Shown: positions 1 to 7,465 of the stretch, in pieces
How positions within the stretch are numbered: position 1 is the stretch's first letter
How the letters are laid out: the number at the start of each line of letters is the position of its first letter
Assembly (NCBI RefSeq): GCF_039697315.1
Contig: NZ_CP155619.1
Span: 248,001 to 312,000 of the forward strand
Direction of reading: 5' to 3'
Length of the DNA stretch: 64,000 bases
Source of the DNA: Pseudomonas abietaniphila
GTDB lineage: Bacteria > Pseudomonadota > Gammaproteobacteria > Pseudomonadales > Pseudomonadaceae
Position numbers and translations under genes: made by a program
Notes under the pieces: generated by a model
Told to the model about the DNA's origin: nothing
Seen by the model: the letters and a program-made list of their open reading frames with translations, nothing else
Databases searched by the model: none

Positions 1-174
1 GATCCGACGCACGCCGGGCATGCTGTTGATCGGCACGAAATCGTCGATTTCTTCCTCGACGAAGATCGGCAGCACCAGATCGTTCAGCGTGAATTCGGTT
101 TCCTGGAACAACGCGCGAAAGTTGGCGTTGCTGCGCAGGCGACGTGGACGGGCGGCGGGAAACAGACTGGACAT
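1..174 (-). CDS. hemB: Delta-aminolevulinic acid dehydratase (porphobilinogen synthase), N-terminal fragment cut by window edge
   Basis: The minus strand from 174 to 1 reads 58 codons without a stop, starting [14 protein letters not shown] and continuing through a [10 protein letters not shown] segment and an NSMPGVRR segment. These match the N-terminal region of HemB, which condenses two 5-aminolevulinate molecules to porphobilinogen in haem and tetrapyrrole synthesis. The ATG is preceded by AGGAA at a suitable distance. Pseudomonads often carry two HemB types; the MSSxFPxxRPRRLR start resembles the second type rather than the main housekeeping copy (from memory). The catalytic lysines lie outside the window. 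It is divergent from the MFS gene at 408. Confidence 0.8.
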   Translation of the reverse strand, partial: MSSLFPAARPRRLRSNANFRALFQETEFTLNDLVLPIFVEEEIDDFVPINSMPGVRRI

Positions 175-407
175 GGCAATTCCTGATGAAAAGTTTCCGA
201 AAAACGACCGGGCTGACGCATCCGGACGATATCAATGGCGCGAAGCTTATGCCTGCGCCGTTCTCGATTCAAATGTCGCGGCAATAAAGTCCCTTACTGA
301 ACCGGTAACAGTTGCTCAAGGGCCGTCGAACCAACTCAACGGCGCCCGGTCATTAAGCAAGAGCGGCAACCATTCCGGTTGCACGAGCGCTGACCCCGAG
401 CCCCCTC

Positions 408-1715
408 TTGAACAGCCCATCCGCCGCGCGTCACTCAGACCTTCGTAACAACCGTTCACTGGACGGCCTCAACTTTTTCCTGGCGGATGTTCGCGACGGA
501 CTCGGTCCTTACCTCGCGATCTACCTGCTGGCTGTGCACAAATGGGACCCGGCCAGTATCGGGCTGGTGATGACCCTGGCTGGTATAGCCGCTTTGATCA
601 CCCAGACGCCAGCGGGTGCGCTGATTGACCGCACCCGCAGCAAGCGAATGGTTGTGGTCGTGGCGGCCTTGCTGGTGACCGCCGGGTGCGTGGTGCTGCC
701 GTTCATCCACAGCTTCACCTGGGTCGCTATCACCCAATCGCTCAGCGCCATCGCGGGGTCCGTTTTCGCGCCGGCCATTGCGGCGATTTCCCTCGGAATC
801 ACCGGTCCCAAGGCGTTCACCCGGCGTACCGGCCGCAATGAGACCTGGAACCATGCGGGTAACGCTTGCGCGGCGCTGCTGGCAGGCGGCTGCTCCTGGT
901 TGTTCGGGCCGATCGCGGTGTTTTATCTGATGGCGTTCATGGCCCTAGCGAGTATCGTCGCGGTGAGCTTCGTCGACGGTCATGCCATCGACCACGAGGT
1001 GGCCCGGGGCTTCGACCCCAGTGACAAGGGCGCGAACGAGCAACCGAGCGGATGGGCGACGCTGCTGAACAACAGGCCATTGTTGGTCTTCGCGATCTGT
1101 TGCGGCCTGTTCCACCTGGCCAATGCGGCGATGCTGACGCTGGTCAGCCAGAAGCTGTCACAGATCGACCTTCAACTGGCCACGCCGCTCACCTCGGCCT
1201 GCATCGTGGCTGCTCAGCTGGTCATGGTGCCGGTGGCCTGGCTGGTGGGTGCGAAGGCAGACAGTTGGGGACGCAAGCCGCTGCTCATGGCGGGATTTGT
1301 GATCCTGCCGCTGCGGGGGGTGCTGTATGTGCTCTCGGACAATCCGTACTGGCTGGTCGGCGTGCAGTTGCTCGACGGGATCGGCGCCGGGGCTTTCGGA
1401 GCGTTGCTGCCGCTGGTGGTCAAGGACCTGACGCAAGGCACCGGACGCTTCAACGTCAGCCTGGGTGCGATCTCGACGGTATTCGGTCTGGGCGCGGCAC
1501 TGAGCAATGGCCTGGCGGGTCTGGTGGTTCGCGAAGCCGGTTACAGCGCTGCGTTTCTCACGCTGGCGGCCATCGCCGCCGTCGCGTTCGTGTTGCTGTG
1601 GCTGGGTGTTCCCGAAACCTTTAAGACCAGAACCGGTTCAACGGAGCGGCAACGCCATCCAGCGACTGAGCACGCCGACGATCACGACCAGGCGGAGCAA
1701 CGCCCGATCAGCTGA
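408..1715 (+). CDS. MFS transporter
   Basis: A 435-residue major facilitator protein with about twelve hydrophobic segments in two bundles. After the first helices comes the loop GALIDRTRSKR, the family's motif-A-like cytoplasmic loop; the second half has the equivalent AKADSWGRK. The tail after about residue 400 is hydrophilic and rich in His, Asp and Glu. The only plausible start is a TTG at 408, because no in-frame ATG lies before the conserved segment RSLDGLNFFLADVRDGLGPY. The start is therefore uncertain and the Shine-Dalgarno is weak. Substrate unknown. The gene is divergent from the hemB fragment and convergent with the acetyltransferase at 1847. Confidence 0.85.
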   Translation: MNSPSAARHSDLRNNRSLDGLNFFLADVRDGLGPYLAIYLLAVHKWDPASIGLVMTLAGIAALITQTPAGALIDRTRSKRMVVVVAALLVTAGCVVLPFIHSFTWVAITQSLSAIAGSVFAPAIAAISLGITGPKAFTRRTGRNETWNHAGNACAALLAGGCSWLFGPIAVFYLMAFMALASIVAVSFVDGHAIDHEVARGFDPSDKGANEQPSGWATLLNNRPLLVFAICCGLFHLANAAMLTLVSQKLSQIDLQLATPLTSACIVAAQLVMVPVAWLVGAKADSWGRKPLLMAGFVILPLRGVLYVLSDNPYWLVGVQLLDGIGAGAFGALLPLVVKDLTQGTGRFNVSLGAISTVFGLGAALSNGLAGLVVREAGYSAAFLTLAAIAAVAFVLLWLGVPETFKTRTGSTERQRHPATEHADDHDQAEQRPIS

Positions 1716-1742
1716 AAGCCGATTGGGCATGCACAGGTACGA

Positions 1743-1756
1743 GTATTACGTAATAC
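1743..1756. other. Perfect 14-bp palindrome between convergent genes
   Basis: GTATTACGTAATAC is a perfect palindrome in the 131-bp gap between the MFS gene and the convergent acetyltransferase. No U-run follows, so it is not an evident terminator. Its role is unknown; chance cannot be excluded. Confidence 0.3.
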
Positions 1757-1846
1757 ACCTATCAGAGGCATCGCTGTCGACTGACACAACCAGTCGGCGC
1801 GGTGTCCAGCCACTGTGCGGCGTCTTTTCGTGAGCCCGCCGCCCGC

Positions 1847-2380
1847 CTAGCCACGTGGCAGGCTATCTGCGCCCTCGCCCAGTTCGCGCTGCATCAACAC
1901 CGTGTCGAGCCAACGGCCGTGCTTGAAGCCGACCGACTGGAACACGCCAACAGTACGAAATTCCAAACACTCGTGAAGGCGGATCGAGGCCGTGTTTTCG
2001 CTGTTGCCAATGACCGCAACCATTTGTCGACGACCACCCATAGTGCAACGCTCAATGATCTGCGCCAGCAAGGCTCGACCGATGCCCTTGCCAGCCATGC
2101 CCTCTCGAACGTACACGGAATCTTCCACGGTGAAACGATAGGCCGGACGCGGCCGATACAGCGTTGCGTAACCGTAGCCGACCACCTCGCCCTCAAGTTC
2201 CGCCACCAGATAAGGCAGGCCATGGCCACACACGTCCGTGCGGCGCTGACACATTTGCGTCAGGGTCGGCGGCTCCAGTTCGAAGCTGGCTGTGCCATGA
2301 ATCACGTGATGGGCGTAAATTGCCTGCACGGCAGGCATGTCGTCTTCGAGGGCGTCGCGCAAGATAAGGTCGTGGGGCAT
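1847..2380 (-). CDS. GNAT family N-acetyltransferase (phosphinothricin/amino-acid acetyltransferase type)
   Basis: A 177-residue GCN5-type acetyltransferase, the usual length for the Pat/MnaT branch that acetylates methionine sulfone, methionine sulfoximine or phosphinothricin with acetyl-CoA. The N-terminal RDALEDDMPAVQAIYAHHV and the segment YGYATLYRPRPAYRFTVEDSVYV are typical of this branch. The acetyl-CoA loop is GMAGKGIGRALL (Q/RxxGxG/A type), followed by VIGNSENTASIRLHECLEF, the signature for motif B. Substrate is inferred from the family only. It is a single gene, divergent from the LysR gene at 2489; the 108-bp gap must hold both promoters. Confidence 0.85.
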   Translation of the reverse strand: MPHDLILRDALEDDMPAVQAIYAHHVIHGTASFELEPPTLTQMCQRRTDVCGHGLPYLVAELEGEVVGYGYATLYRPRPAYRFTVEDSVYVREGMAGKGIGRALLAQIIERCTMGGRRQMVAVIGNSENTASIRLHECLEFRTVGVFQSVGFKHGRWLDTVLMQRELGEGADSLPRG

Positions 2381-2488
2381 GTGCGGTCTTCTTCTGGATC
2401 AAGATAAAGGCGGATGAGCGATGATGACGCGCCGCCATTCCAAAACAAAGCTATGATTCGTCATCCTCAGCATCAGTAAAACTTTGGC

Positions 2489-3376
2489 ATGCAGCGGCTC
2501 AATCTCAATCACCTTCACACCTTCGCTCATGTCATTCACCACGGCAGCTTTTCCGCTGCAGCGGTGCGTCTGGGCCTGACTCAACCGGCCGTGAGCCTGC
2601 ACATTCGCCTGCTTGAAGAACGGTTGAACCTGCGCCTCGTCGAGCGCGTTGGCAAACGCATCAAGCCGACGTCTGCCGGCAGCACGCTGCTGGAGCACAT
2701 CAGTCGAATCGATGCCGTGGTCGAAGATGCCTTGCTTGACCTGTCGAGCCATGCGCAGGGCGTCGCCGGGCGAGTCGCTATCGGCACGGGCGCAACGGCC
2801 TGCATCCATCTCCTTCCGCCCATTTTGCAAACCTTGCGTCGGCAGTTTCCGGCGCTGGATGTGCGCGTCAGTACCGGCAACACCGACGGCATCTTGCGTG
2901 CGGTAGAGGAGAATCGCCTGGACCTTGCGCTGGTCACTCTGCCCGCGGCCGGTCGGAGCCTGTCGGTGACGCCGCTGATGGACGATGAGTTCGTGGCGAT
3001 TTTCAGCGCCGAGCACCAGTCCCTTCCAGCGGATGTCACGCCCGGTTCACTGTTGTATCTGCCCCTGGTGGTGTTTGAAGCCGGCAGCAGCACCCGCCTG
3101 CTGATCGATGAGTGGTTCCTGCAAGCGGGGCTGCGGATCAAGCCGGTGATGGAGCTGGGCAGTATCGAGGCCATCAAGGAAATGGTCGCGGCCGGCTTGG
3201 GTTACAGCATCGTGCCGCGCATGTCGGTGGAAACGCCCCATCACCAAAGAGGCCTGCAGGTTCAGGGGCTGATGCCCACCTTGAGTCGCACGCTGGGCGT
3301 GGTGTTGCGTCAGGACAAACCGGTGAACAAGGCCCTGAGGCAGGTCCTCGACGCGTTGCAGACGCTCGCCCCCTGA
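2489..3376 (+). CDS. LysR family transcriptional regulator
   Basis: A 295-residue LysR regulator. The N-terminal winged helix-turn-helix covers about residues 5-65 (HTFAHVIHHGSFSAAAVRLG, then LTQPAVSLHIRLLEE), and a periplasmic-binding-protein-like effector domain runs from about 90 to 290. The domain ends VVLRQDKPVNKALRQVLDAL, so the protein is full length. It is divergent from the acetyltransferase gene, the usual arrangement for a LysR target, and lies 48 bp upstream of the methyltransferase gene. Either could be controlled by it; the effector is unknown. Confidence 0.9.
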   Translation: MQRLNLNHLHTFAHVIHHGSFSAAAVRLGLTQPAVSLHIRLLEERLNLRLVERVGKRIKPTSAGSTLLEHISRIDAVVEDALLDLSSHAQGVAGRVAIGTGATACIHLLPPILQTLRRQFPALDVRVSTGNTDGILRAVEENRLDLALVTLPAAGRSLSVTPLMDDEFVAIFSAEHQSLPADVTPGSLLYLPLVVFEAGSSTRLLIDEWFLQAGLRIKPVMELGSIEAIKEMVAAGLGYSIVPRMSVETPHHQRGLQVQGLMPTLSRTLGVVLRQDKPVNKALRQVLDALQTLAP

Positions 3377-3424
3377 TTGGGTTTAGAATGCCGCCCTTTC
3401 TCATTACCGACCCGCCGCCACCCG

Positions 3425-4369
3425 ATGAATGCCGACGCGCTGAACACCCTCAACGAACACCTGCTGACCGCCCTCGCCCCTGCGCCCGCGGAAACCCGTC
3501 GCCTGTTCCATGGCCGTGGTCGACGCTGGCCGGGGCTGGAGCAACTGACGGTCGACTGGATGCAAGGCGTCGTGCTGGTGTCGCTGTTCAAGGAACCTGC
3601 CAGCGTAGACCTCGACGCGCTGAAGCGCCTGCTCAATGATCTCGTTCAGACGCCCACTTGGCAGACCAGCCAGGCGCACACCCTGTTGCTGCAACACCGT
3701 TACCTGCCGGACAGCCTGACCGAAGCGCTGGTTGGCGAGATGCCGGACGAGTGGACGCTGACCGAGGGTGGCTTGCGCTACCTCGTGGATTTCGGCAAGA
3801 AGCAGAACACGGGGCTGTTCCTCGACATGCGTTATGGCCGCGACTGGGTGCGCGCCAATGCCTCGGGCAAACGCGTGCTCAACCTGTTTGCCTACACCTG
3901 CGGCTTTTCTGTGGCGGCCATCGAAGGCGGTGCGGATTTCGTGGTCAATCTGGACATGTCCCGTGCGGCGCTCAGCCGAGGCCGCGACAACCATCGCCTG
4001 AACGGCCATGACCTGAGCAAGGTCAGCTTTCTCGGGCATGAGCTGTTCAAGTCGTGGGGCAAAGTGAAAAGCGGTGGCCCTTATGACCTGGTGATCATCG
4101 ACCCGCCGTCGTTCCAGAAAGGCAGCTTCCTGCTGACCAAGGATTACCAGCGCGTGCTGCGCAAGTTGCCGGAGTTGTTGAGCGCCGACGGCACTGTATT
4201 GGCGTGCATGAACGACCCGGCATTGGGCGCCGACTTCTTGGTTGAAGGCGTGACCCGAGAAGCGCCGAGCCTGCGCTTCGAGCAGCGACTCGACAATCCC
4301 CCGGAGTTTGCCGACGCGGAGGCCGGGGGCGGTTTGAAGGCGCTGGTGTTCCGACAGGGTTGCAACTGA
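3425..4369 (+). CDS. Class I SAM-dependent methyltransferase of the RlmI/RlmK type
   Basis: A 314-residue methyltransferase of the COG1092 group, which includes 23S rRNA cytosine-5 and guanine-7 methyltransferases. The N-terminal half (about 1-120) is the oligonucleotide-facing region. The Rossmann domain begins at KRVLNLFAYTCGFSVAA (SAM-binding motif I), followed by VVNLDMSRAAL (motif II acidic residue), and LVIIDPPSFQKG carries the DPPSF catalytic motif. An upstream in-frame ATG at 3377 would add 16 residues overlapping the LysR stop; the ATG at 3425 starts at MNADALNTLNEHLL and fits family alignments better. RNA modification is inferred from the family, and the exact target is unknown. It stands alone on the plus strand and ends in a hairpin. 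Confidence 0.82.
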   Translation: MNADALNTLNEHLLTALAPAPAETRRLFHGRGRRWPGLEQLTVDWMQGVVLVSLFKEPASVDLDALKRLLNDLVQTPTWQTSQAHTLLLQHRYLPDSLTEALVGEMPDEWTLTEGGLRYLVDFGKKQNTGLFLDMRYGRDWVRANASGKRVLNLFAYTCGFSVAAIEGGADFVVNLDMSRAALSRGRDNHRLNGHDLSKVSFLGHELFKSWGKVKSGGPYDLVIIDPPSFQKGSFLLTKDYQRVLRKLPELLSADGTVLACMNDPALGADFLVEGVTREAPSLRFEQRLDNPPEFADAEAGGGLKALVFRQGCN

Positions 4370-4374
4370 GCCCC

Positions 4375-4406
4375 GGTGACGCAGCCCCGCGGTGACGCAG
4401 CCCCGC
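4375..4406. repeat. Two perfect 16-bp tandem direct repeats plus partial third
   Basis: GGTGACGCAGCCCCGC occurs twice back to back just after the methyltransferase stop, followed by a partial third copy that merges into the stem of the hairpin at 4405. This looks like slippage or duplication of terminator-proximal sequence. Confidence 0.7.
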
Positions 4407-4430
4407 GGTGGCGCTAAGAGTCGCCACCGC
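4405..4430. terminator. Hairpin between convergent genes
   Basis: Perfect 9-bp arms GCGGTGGCG (4405-4413) and CGCCACCGC (4422-4430) around an 8-nt loop. It sits between the converging methyltransferase and polyol-dehydrogenase genes, where a bidirectional terminator is expected. There is no clear U-run on either strand, so terminator function is inferred from position and stem strength. Confidence 0.5.
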
Positions 4431-4445
4431 TGCATGCCTTCGGGC

Positions 4446-5576
4446 CTAAGTTGCCAATGCCTGCTTCAACCGGGACTGCAACAAACCTGGAATCTTTCCT
4501 CCCTGCTCGACCACCGGCAAAAACCGCCTACGTTTTTTCTCCTCGTGGTTCTGCGCAATGTCGGCAATGCGGTGTTGCAGAAACGGATTGAGGAAACGGT
4601 CGCGCACACTGGCCAGATAATCCCGCGCCTGCGCCAATTCTCCTTTCGCTGCAAACACCGGCAGTACTTCCTCCTCCCATAGCGCCTCAAGACTCTGACG
4701 CAACGCTGAGTCGGCCATGGCCTGGTACACCGTTTCCTGGGCTGGACGCCCGTCGACCCGCCAGCGCTCGGCAAGCCAGCTGTGCCCCAGATTGAGCATG
4801 TACAGCTTGAACTGCTCGTATTGGTCCAGCTGGTCGGTGACCACGATGCAGGGATGCGTACAGGGCAGTCGCAGCCCGTCCTGCCGCTCGATGGCCCAGA
4901 TCGCGTACGGCTCCGCCACCGCACCCACGGGCTGGATGGGCTGCGAAACGATGCGGTCTACCAGTGAGTTTGCCCAGCGGCAGGTGTCGCGCAAGTAATG
5001 GATGAACGCAGGCTCAATGCGCCACTCCGTCGCGAGGCGAATGATCAGGTCGCGCAGCACGTCGCCGTTGCGCGTCACCAGCTCGCAGGGAAACAACGAC
5101 AGCGCGCCGCGTGGATTCAGCAACCAGCGGTCATGCAGCAAGACCAGCAATTTGGCCGGGAAGCTCACGGGTGCCGGCGCGTTGGCCGCCAGCCGGTCAG
5201 CGGAGTCTGCCGCATCGAGCACATAGCCTTTGTCGCCGGTATTGGAAATCACCACCTCGACGTCTTTCACGATGGCCTGACGCAGCTGCGACCAGTCTCG
5301 CCCGGCATTCAGCGCCGTCGCGATGGACGACGACCAGTACTCTTCATTCACCGTGCGCCCGCCTTCCGTGCCCTGGATCCGCACCGGATAACCGGCGCCG
5401 CTCGCCAAGGCCTGAACACGTTGCGCGCTGTCGGCACTGGCGGTGGTTTGCACGACCGTCACCTTGCCCAGTGCCTCGCCCTTGGCGAGCGCTTGGGAAA
5501 TGAACAGGTCGGCATGCGCTTGCAGGAAACGGCTGGTGCCAAATTGCAGAATCGGGGTTGAAACGGGAGGGTTCAT
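4446..5576 (-). CDS. Mannitol dehydrogenase family oxidoreductase (tagaturonate/fructuronate reductase-like)
   Basis: A 376-residue NAD-dependent polyol-specific long-chain dehydrogenase, shorter than the 480-490 residues of MtlK or UxuB. The N-terminus ILQFGTSRFLQAHADLF is the cofactor-binding fingerprint, and VVISNTGDKGY follows. The catalytic pattern K-x4-N-x2-H is intact at Lys257, Asn262 and His265. Such enzymes reduce fructuronate or tagaturonate to mannonate or altronate, or oxidise hexitols. The next gene upstream is a zinc dehydrogenase whose promoter carries the same putative operator found beside uxuA at 62 kb. A role as the mannonate/fructuronate oxidoreductase partner of UxuA is therefore an attractive inference. 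A REP element lies in the 167-bp gap to the upstream gene, so co-transcription is possible but not certain. Confidence 0.8.
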   Translation of the reverse strand: MNPPVSTPILQFGTSRFLQAHADLFISQALAKGEALGKVTVVQTTASADSAQRVQALASGAGYPVRIQGTEGGRTVNEEYWSSSIATALNAGRDWSQLRQAIVKDVEVVISNTGDKGYVLDAADSADRLAANAPAPVSFPAKLLVLLHDRWLLNPRGALSLFPCELVTRNGDVLRDLIIRLATEWRIEPAFIHYLRDTCRWANSLVDRIVSQPIQPVGAVAEPYAIWAIERQDGLRLPCTHPCIVVTDQLDQYEQFKLYMLNLGHSWLAERWRVDGRPAQETVYQAMADSALRQSLEALWEEEVLPVFAAKGELAQARDYLASVRDRFLNPFLQHRIADIAQNHEEKKRRRFLPVVEQGGKIPGLLQSRLKQALAT

Positions 5577-5626
5577 GCAGTGTCCCTTTCAAAGTGATGC
5601 GCGCCACCCATTCGGCGCTCGAGAAC

Positions 5627-5716
5627 CTGTGGGAGCGAATTCATTCGCGATACCGGGGTGACGCCGCCACACAAGTCGCGCCTGAAACATTTTCGCGAAT
5701 GAACTCGCTCCCACAG
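5627..5716. repeat. BIME: paired inverted REP sequences
   Basis: The left end CTGTGGGAGCGAATTCATTC is mirrored by GAATGAACTCGCTCCCACAG at the right end, a 90-bp long palindrome with a central loop. This is the common pseudomonad REP pair found in intergenic gaps, here between two same-strand dehydrogenase genes. Confidence 0.9.
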
Positions 5717-5743
5717 ACGTTTATCTCTGCCCGATGGGTGCGA

Positions 5744-6754
5744 TCAGCACTCGACGATCGCCTTGACCACGCCTTGCGCCGGGTCGAGCAGCGTTTGAAA
5801 GCGCTGCGGCACTTCGCTCAACTGCATGCGATGGGTGTTCAGCGCCGCATCGGGAATCAACCCGTCGCGCAGGCACTGTTCCACGTAACGGAAGTCCTCG
5901 ACCGTCGCGTTCCGGCTGCCCATCAGTGTGGCTTCGCGCTTGTGAAATTCGGGATCGGAGAAGCTGATGGTGTCGCGCACAATGGACACCAGGACGTATT
6001 TGCCGCCGTGGGCGATGAACTCGAACCCACGCTCCATGGCCTTGGCATTGCCGGTGGCGTCGAACACCACGTCGAAGAATTCGCCTTGGGTCAGCTGTTC
6101 CAGTTGTTGCTTGTCATCGGCGCCAATCAACACGGCCGAACTGACTTTCAGATGCTCCTTGCAGAACGCCAGGCGATCCTCGCGGGTGTCGAGCACCGTG
6201 ACCTGCGCGCCGCGCAAGCGGGAGAAAATGGCCACCGCCATGCCGATCGGGCCGGTACCGACGACCAGCGCACGCTGCCCTGCCTGAATATCGGATCGAC
6301 GCACCGCATGCGCACCAATCGACAGAAACTCGATCATGGCCGCCTGGTCCAGCGTGATCCCGTTCGCCTTGAGCACAAAAGCGTGTGGCAGGCTGAGGTA
6401 TTCGGTAAAGGCGCCATCGCGATGCACGCCCAGCACCTGAATGCGGACGCAACAATTGGTTTTCCCCTGACGACAGGCGATGCAATCGCCACACGACAGA
6501 TACGGCATCACGTACACCACGTCGCCTGGCACCAGGCCGCTGCCGGCCTCGCTTTGCTCGACGATGCCCGAGAATTCATGCCCCATGACCCTGGGGTATT
6601 CGAGAAACGGTTGATTGCCGTTGAAAATGTGCAGATCAGTGCCACAGACCCCGACGCGCTTGATCCTGACCAGCGTTTCGCCAGGCGCGCGTTCGGGCTT
6701 TTGACGATCTTGCGCCAGCAGGGTACCGGGTGTTTCGCAAACGACGGTGAGCAT
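5744..6754 (-). CDS. Zinc-dependent alcohol/sugar-acid dehydrogenase (RspB / galactonate-gulonate oxidoreductase-like)
   Basis: A 336-residue medium-chain dehydrogenase. The catalytic zinc ligands are Cys37 (VGVCGTDLH) with His59-Glu60 (MGHE). The structural zinc cysteines are Cys88, 91, 94 and 102. The Rossmann motif is VVGTGPIGMAVA. The closest familiar relatives are RspB and the L-galactonate/L-gulonate oxidoreductases of hexuronate pathways. The full-length start at 6754 is preceded by a GGAGAAA Shine-Dalgarno. Two TTGG-N5-CCAA-like sites upstream (6905-6946) match those around uxuA, supporting a role in hexuronate or hexonate oxidation. The exact substrate is not determined. Confidence 0.85.
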   Translation of the reverse strand: MLTVVCETPGTLLAQDRQKPERAPGETLVRIKRVGVCGTDLHIFNGNQPFLEYPRVMGHEFSGIVEQSEAGSGLVPGDVVYVMPYLSCGDCIACRQGKTNCCVRIQVLGVHRDGAFTEYLSLPHAFVLKANGITLDQAAMIEFLSIGAHAVRRSDIQAGQRALVVGTGPIGMAVAIFSRLRGAQVTVLDTREDRLAFCKEHLKVSSAVLIGADDKQQLEQLTQGEFFDVVFDATGNAKAMERGFEFIAHGGKYVLVSIVRDTISFSDPEFHKREATLMGSRNATVEDFRYVEQCLRDGLIPDAALNTHRMQLSEVPQRFQTLLDPAQGVVKAIVEC

Positions 6755-6904
6755 GCTTTTTCTCCAGACCGTGCACGCTGCGCAGTGATGATGACAAAGG
6801 CTGCGGGTGACCGGGCGTGATCTATTGTTGTTGTGATCCTGGATGCGCCGGCCCTTGTAACGTACTCGGCGCTGCTGCGAAAAAGCTACACAGCGATTTG
6901 GATA

Positions 6905-6946
6905 TTGGCAAGACCAATTAATTTTTAATCATATTGGCCTTACCAG
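6905..6946. promoter_or_regulatory. Two putative FCD-GntR operators (TTGG-N5-CCAA type)
   Basis: TTGGCAAGACCAA at 6905-6917, extended by one base pair each side to ATTGG-N5-CCAAT, and TTGGCCTTACCAG at 6934-6946, with starts 29 bp apart. They lie in an AT-rich stretch about 150 bp upstream of the zinc dehydrogenase. The same core (TTGGCCTGACCAA) occurs twice between the MFS gene at 60596 and uxuA. FadR/UxuR-type regulators bind short palindromes of this kind. The binding protein is inferred to be the FCD-GntR at the right edge of the window. Confidence 0.6.
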
Positions 6947-7038
6947 ATTAGGTATCAGAGGGTGGGCGCCGACAGGTGCATGTTGCGCGCCGACAGCCGG
7001 CTGTCATTCGCCCCTGAGCCTCGCTATGATCGGAGCCC

Positions 7039-7440
7039 ATGACGCCCACTCTGCCCATTCGCTCACCCTGCCCGCCCGGCGCCTGCGTCTGCGACCGGGA
7101 ACGCCTGCTGGAAACGCCCGGCACGGACATGCGCATCCTCTGCCTGACCCGTCAGGAGGAAAAGCGTCTGCTTGAGCGTCTGGAAAATATTGCCAGCCTG
7201 AGCGATCTGGAACATATGCAGCGACGCATGTTCGAGCTGCTCGGCATCCGCCTGGCGATTGCGCCCGGCTTCAATGAAGTGCGCAGCATGCGCGGCATCG
7301 TCATCGACATCGCCGAACTGCCCGGCATGTGCCGCAAGACCCGCGCGGCGATCCCGGCAGCGATCCGCCGCGGTCTTGAGAAGAACCCGGAAATTGCTTA
7401 CGGCCTGCTCAATGCCCACGACCTGTTGCGGGATGCTTGA
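7039..7440 (+). CDS. Conserved Pseudomonas hypothetical protein with CPPGxCxC N-terminus
   Basis: A 133-residue protein. The N-terminus RSPCPPGACVCDRERLL carries three closely spaced cysteines, which could hold a metal or form disulfides. From residue 35 the sequence is helical and charged (TRQEEKRLLERLENI). I recognise it as a recurring pseudomonad hypothetical but know no function. There is no signal peptide or membrane segment. Its coding frame ends at 7440, just before the long palindrome array; the open frame that continues through the array in another phase is not a gene. Confidence 0.65.
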   Translation: MTPTLPIRSPCPPGACVCDRERLLETPGTDMRILCLTRQEEKRLLERLENIASLSDLEHMQRRMFELLGIRLAIAPGFNEVRSMRGIVIDIAELPGMCRKTRAAIPAAIRRGLEKNPEIAYGLLNAHDLLRDA

Positions 7441-7465
7441 GGGATACGTCCCGCCATGCACAGTC

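Noticed and set aside
5558..6820. 420-codon plus-strand frame opposite the zinc dehydrogenase
   Set aside because: Antisense shadow; the minus strand has all zinc and Rossmann motifs.
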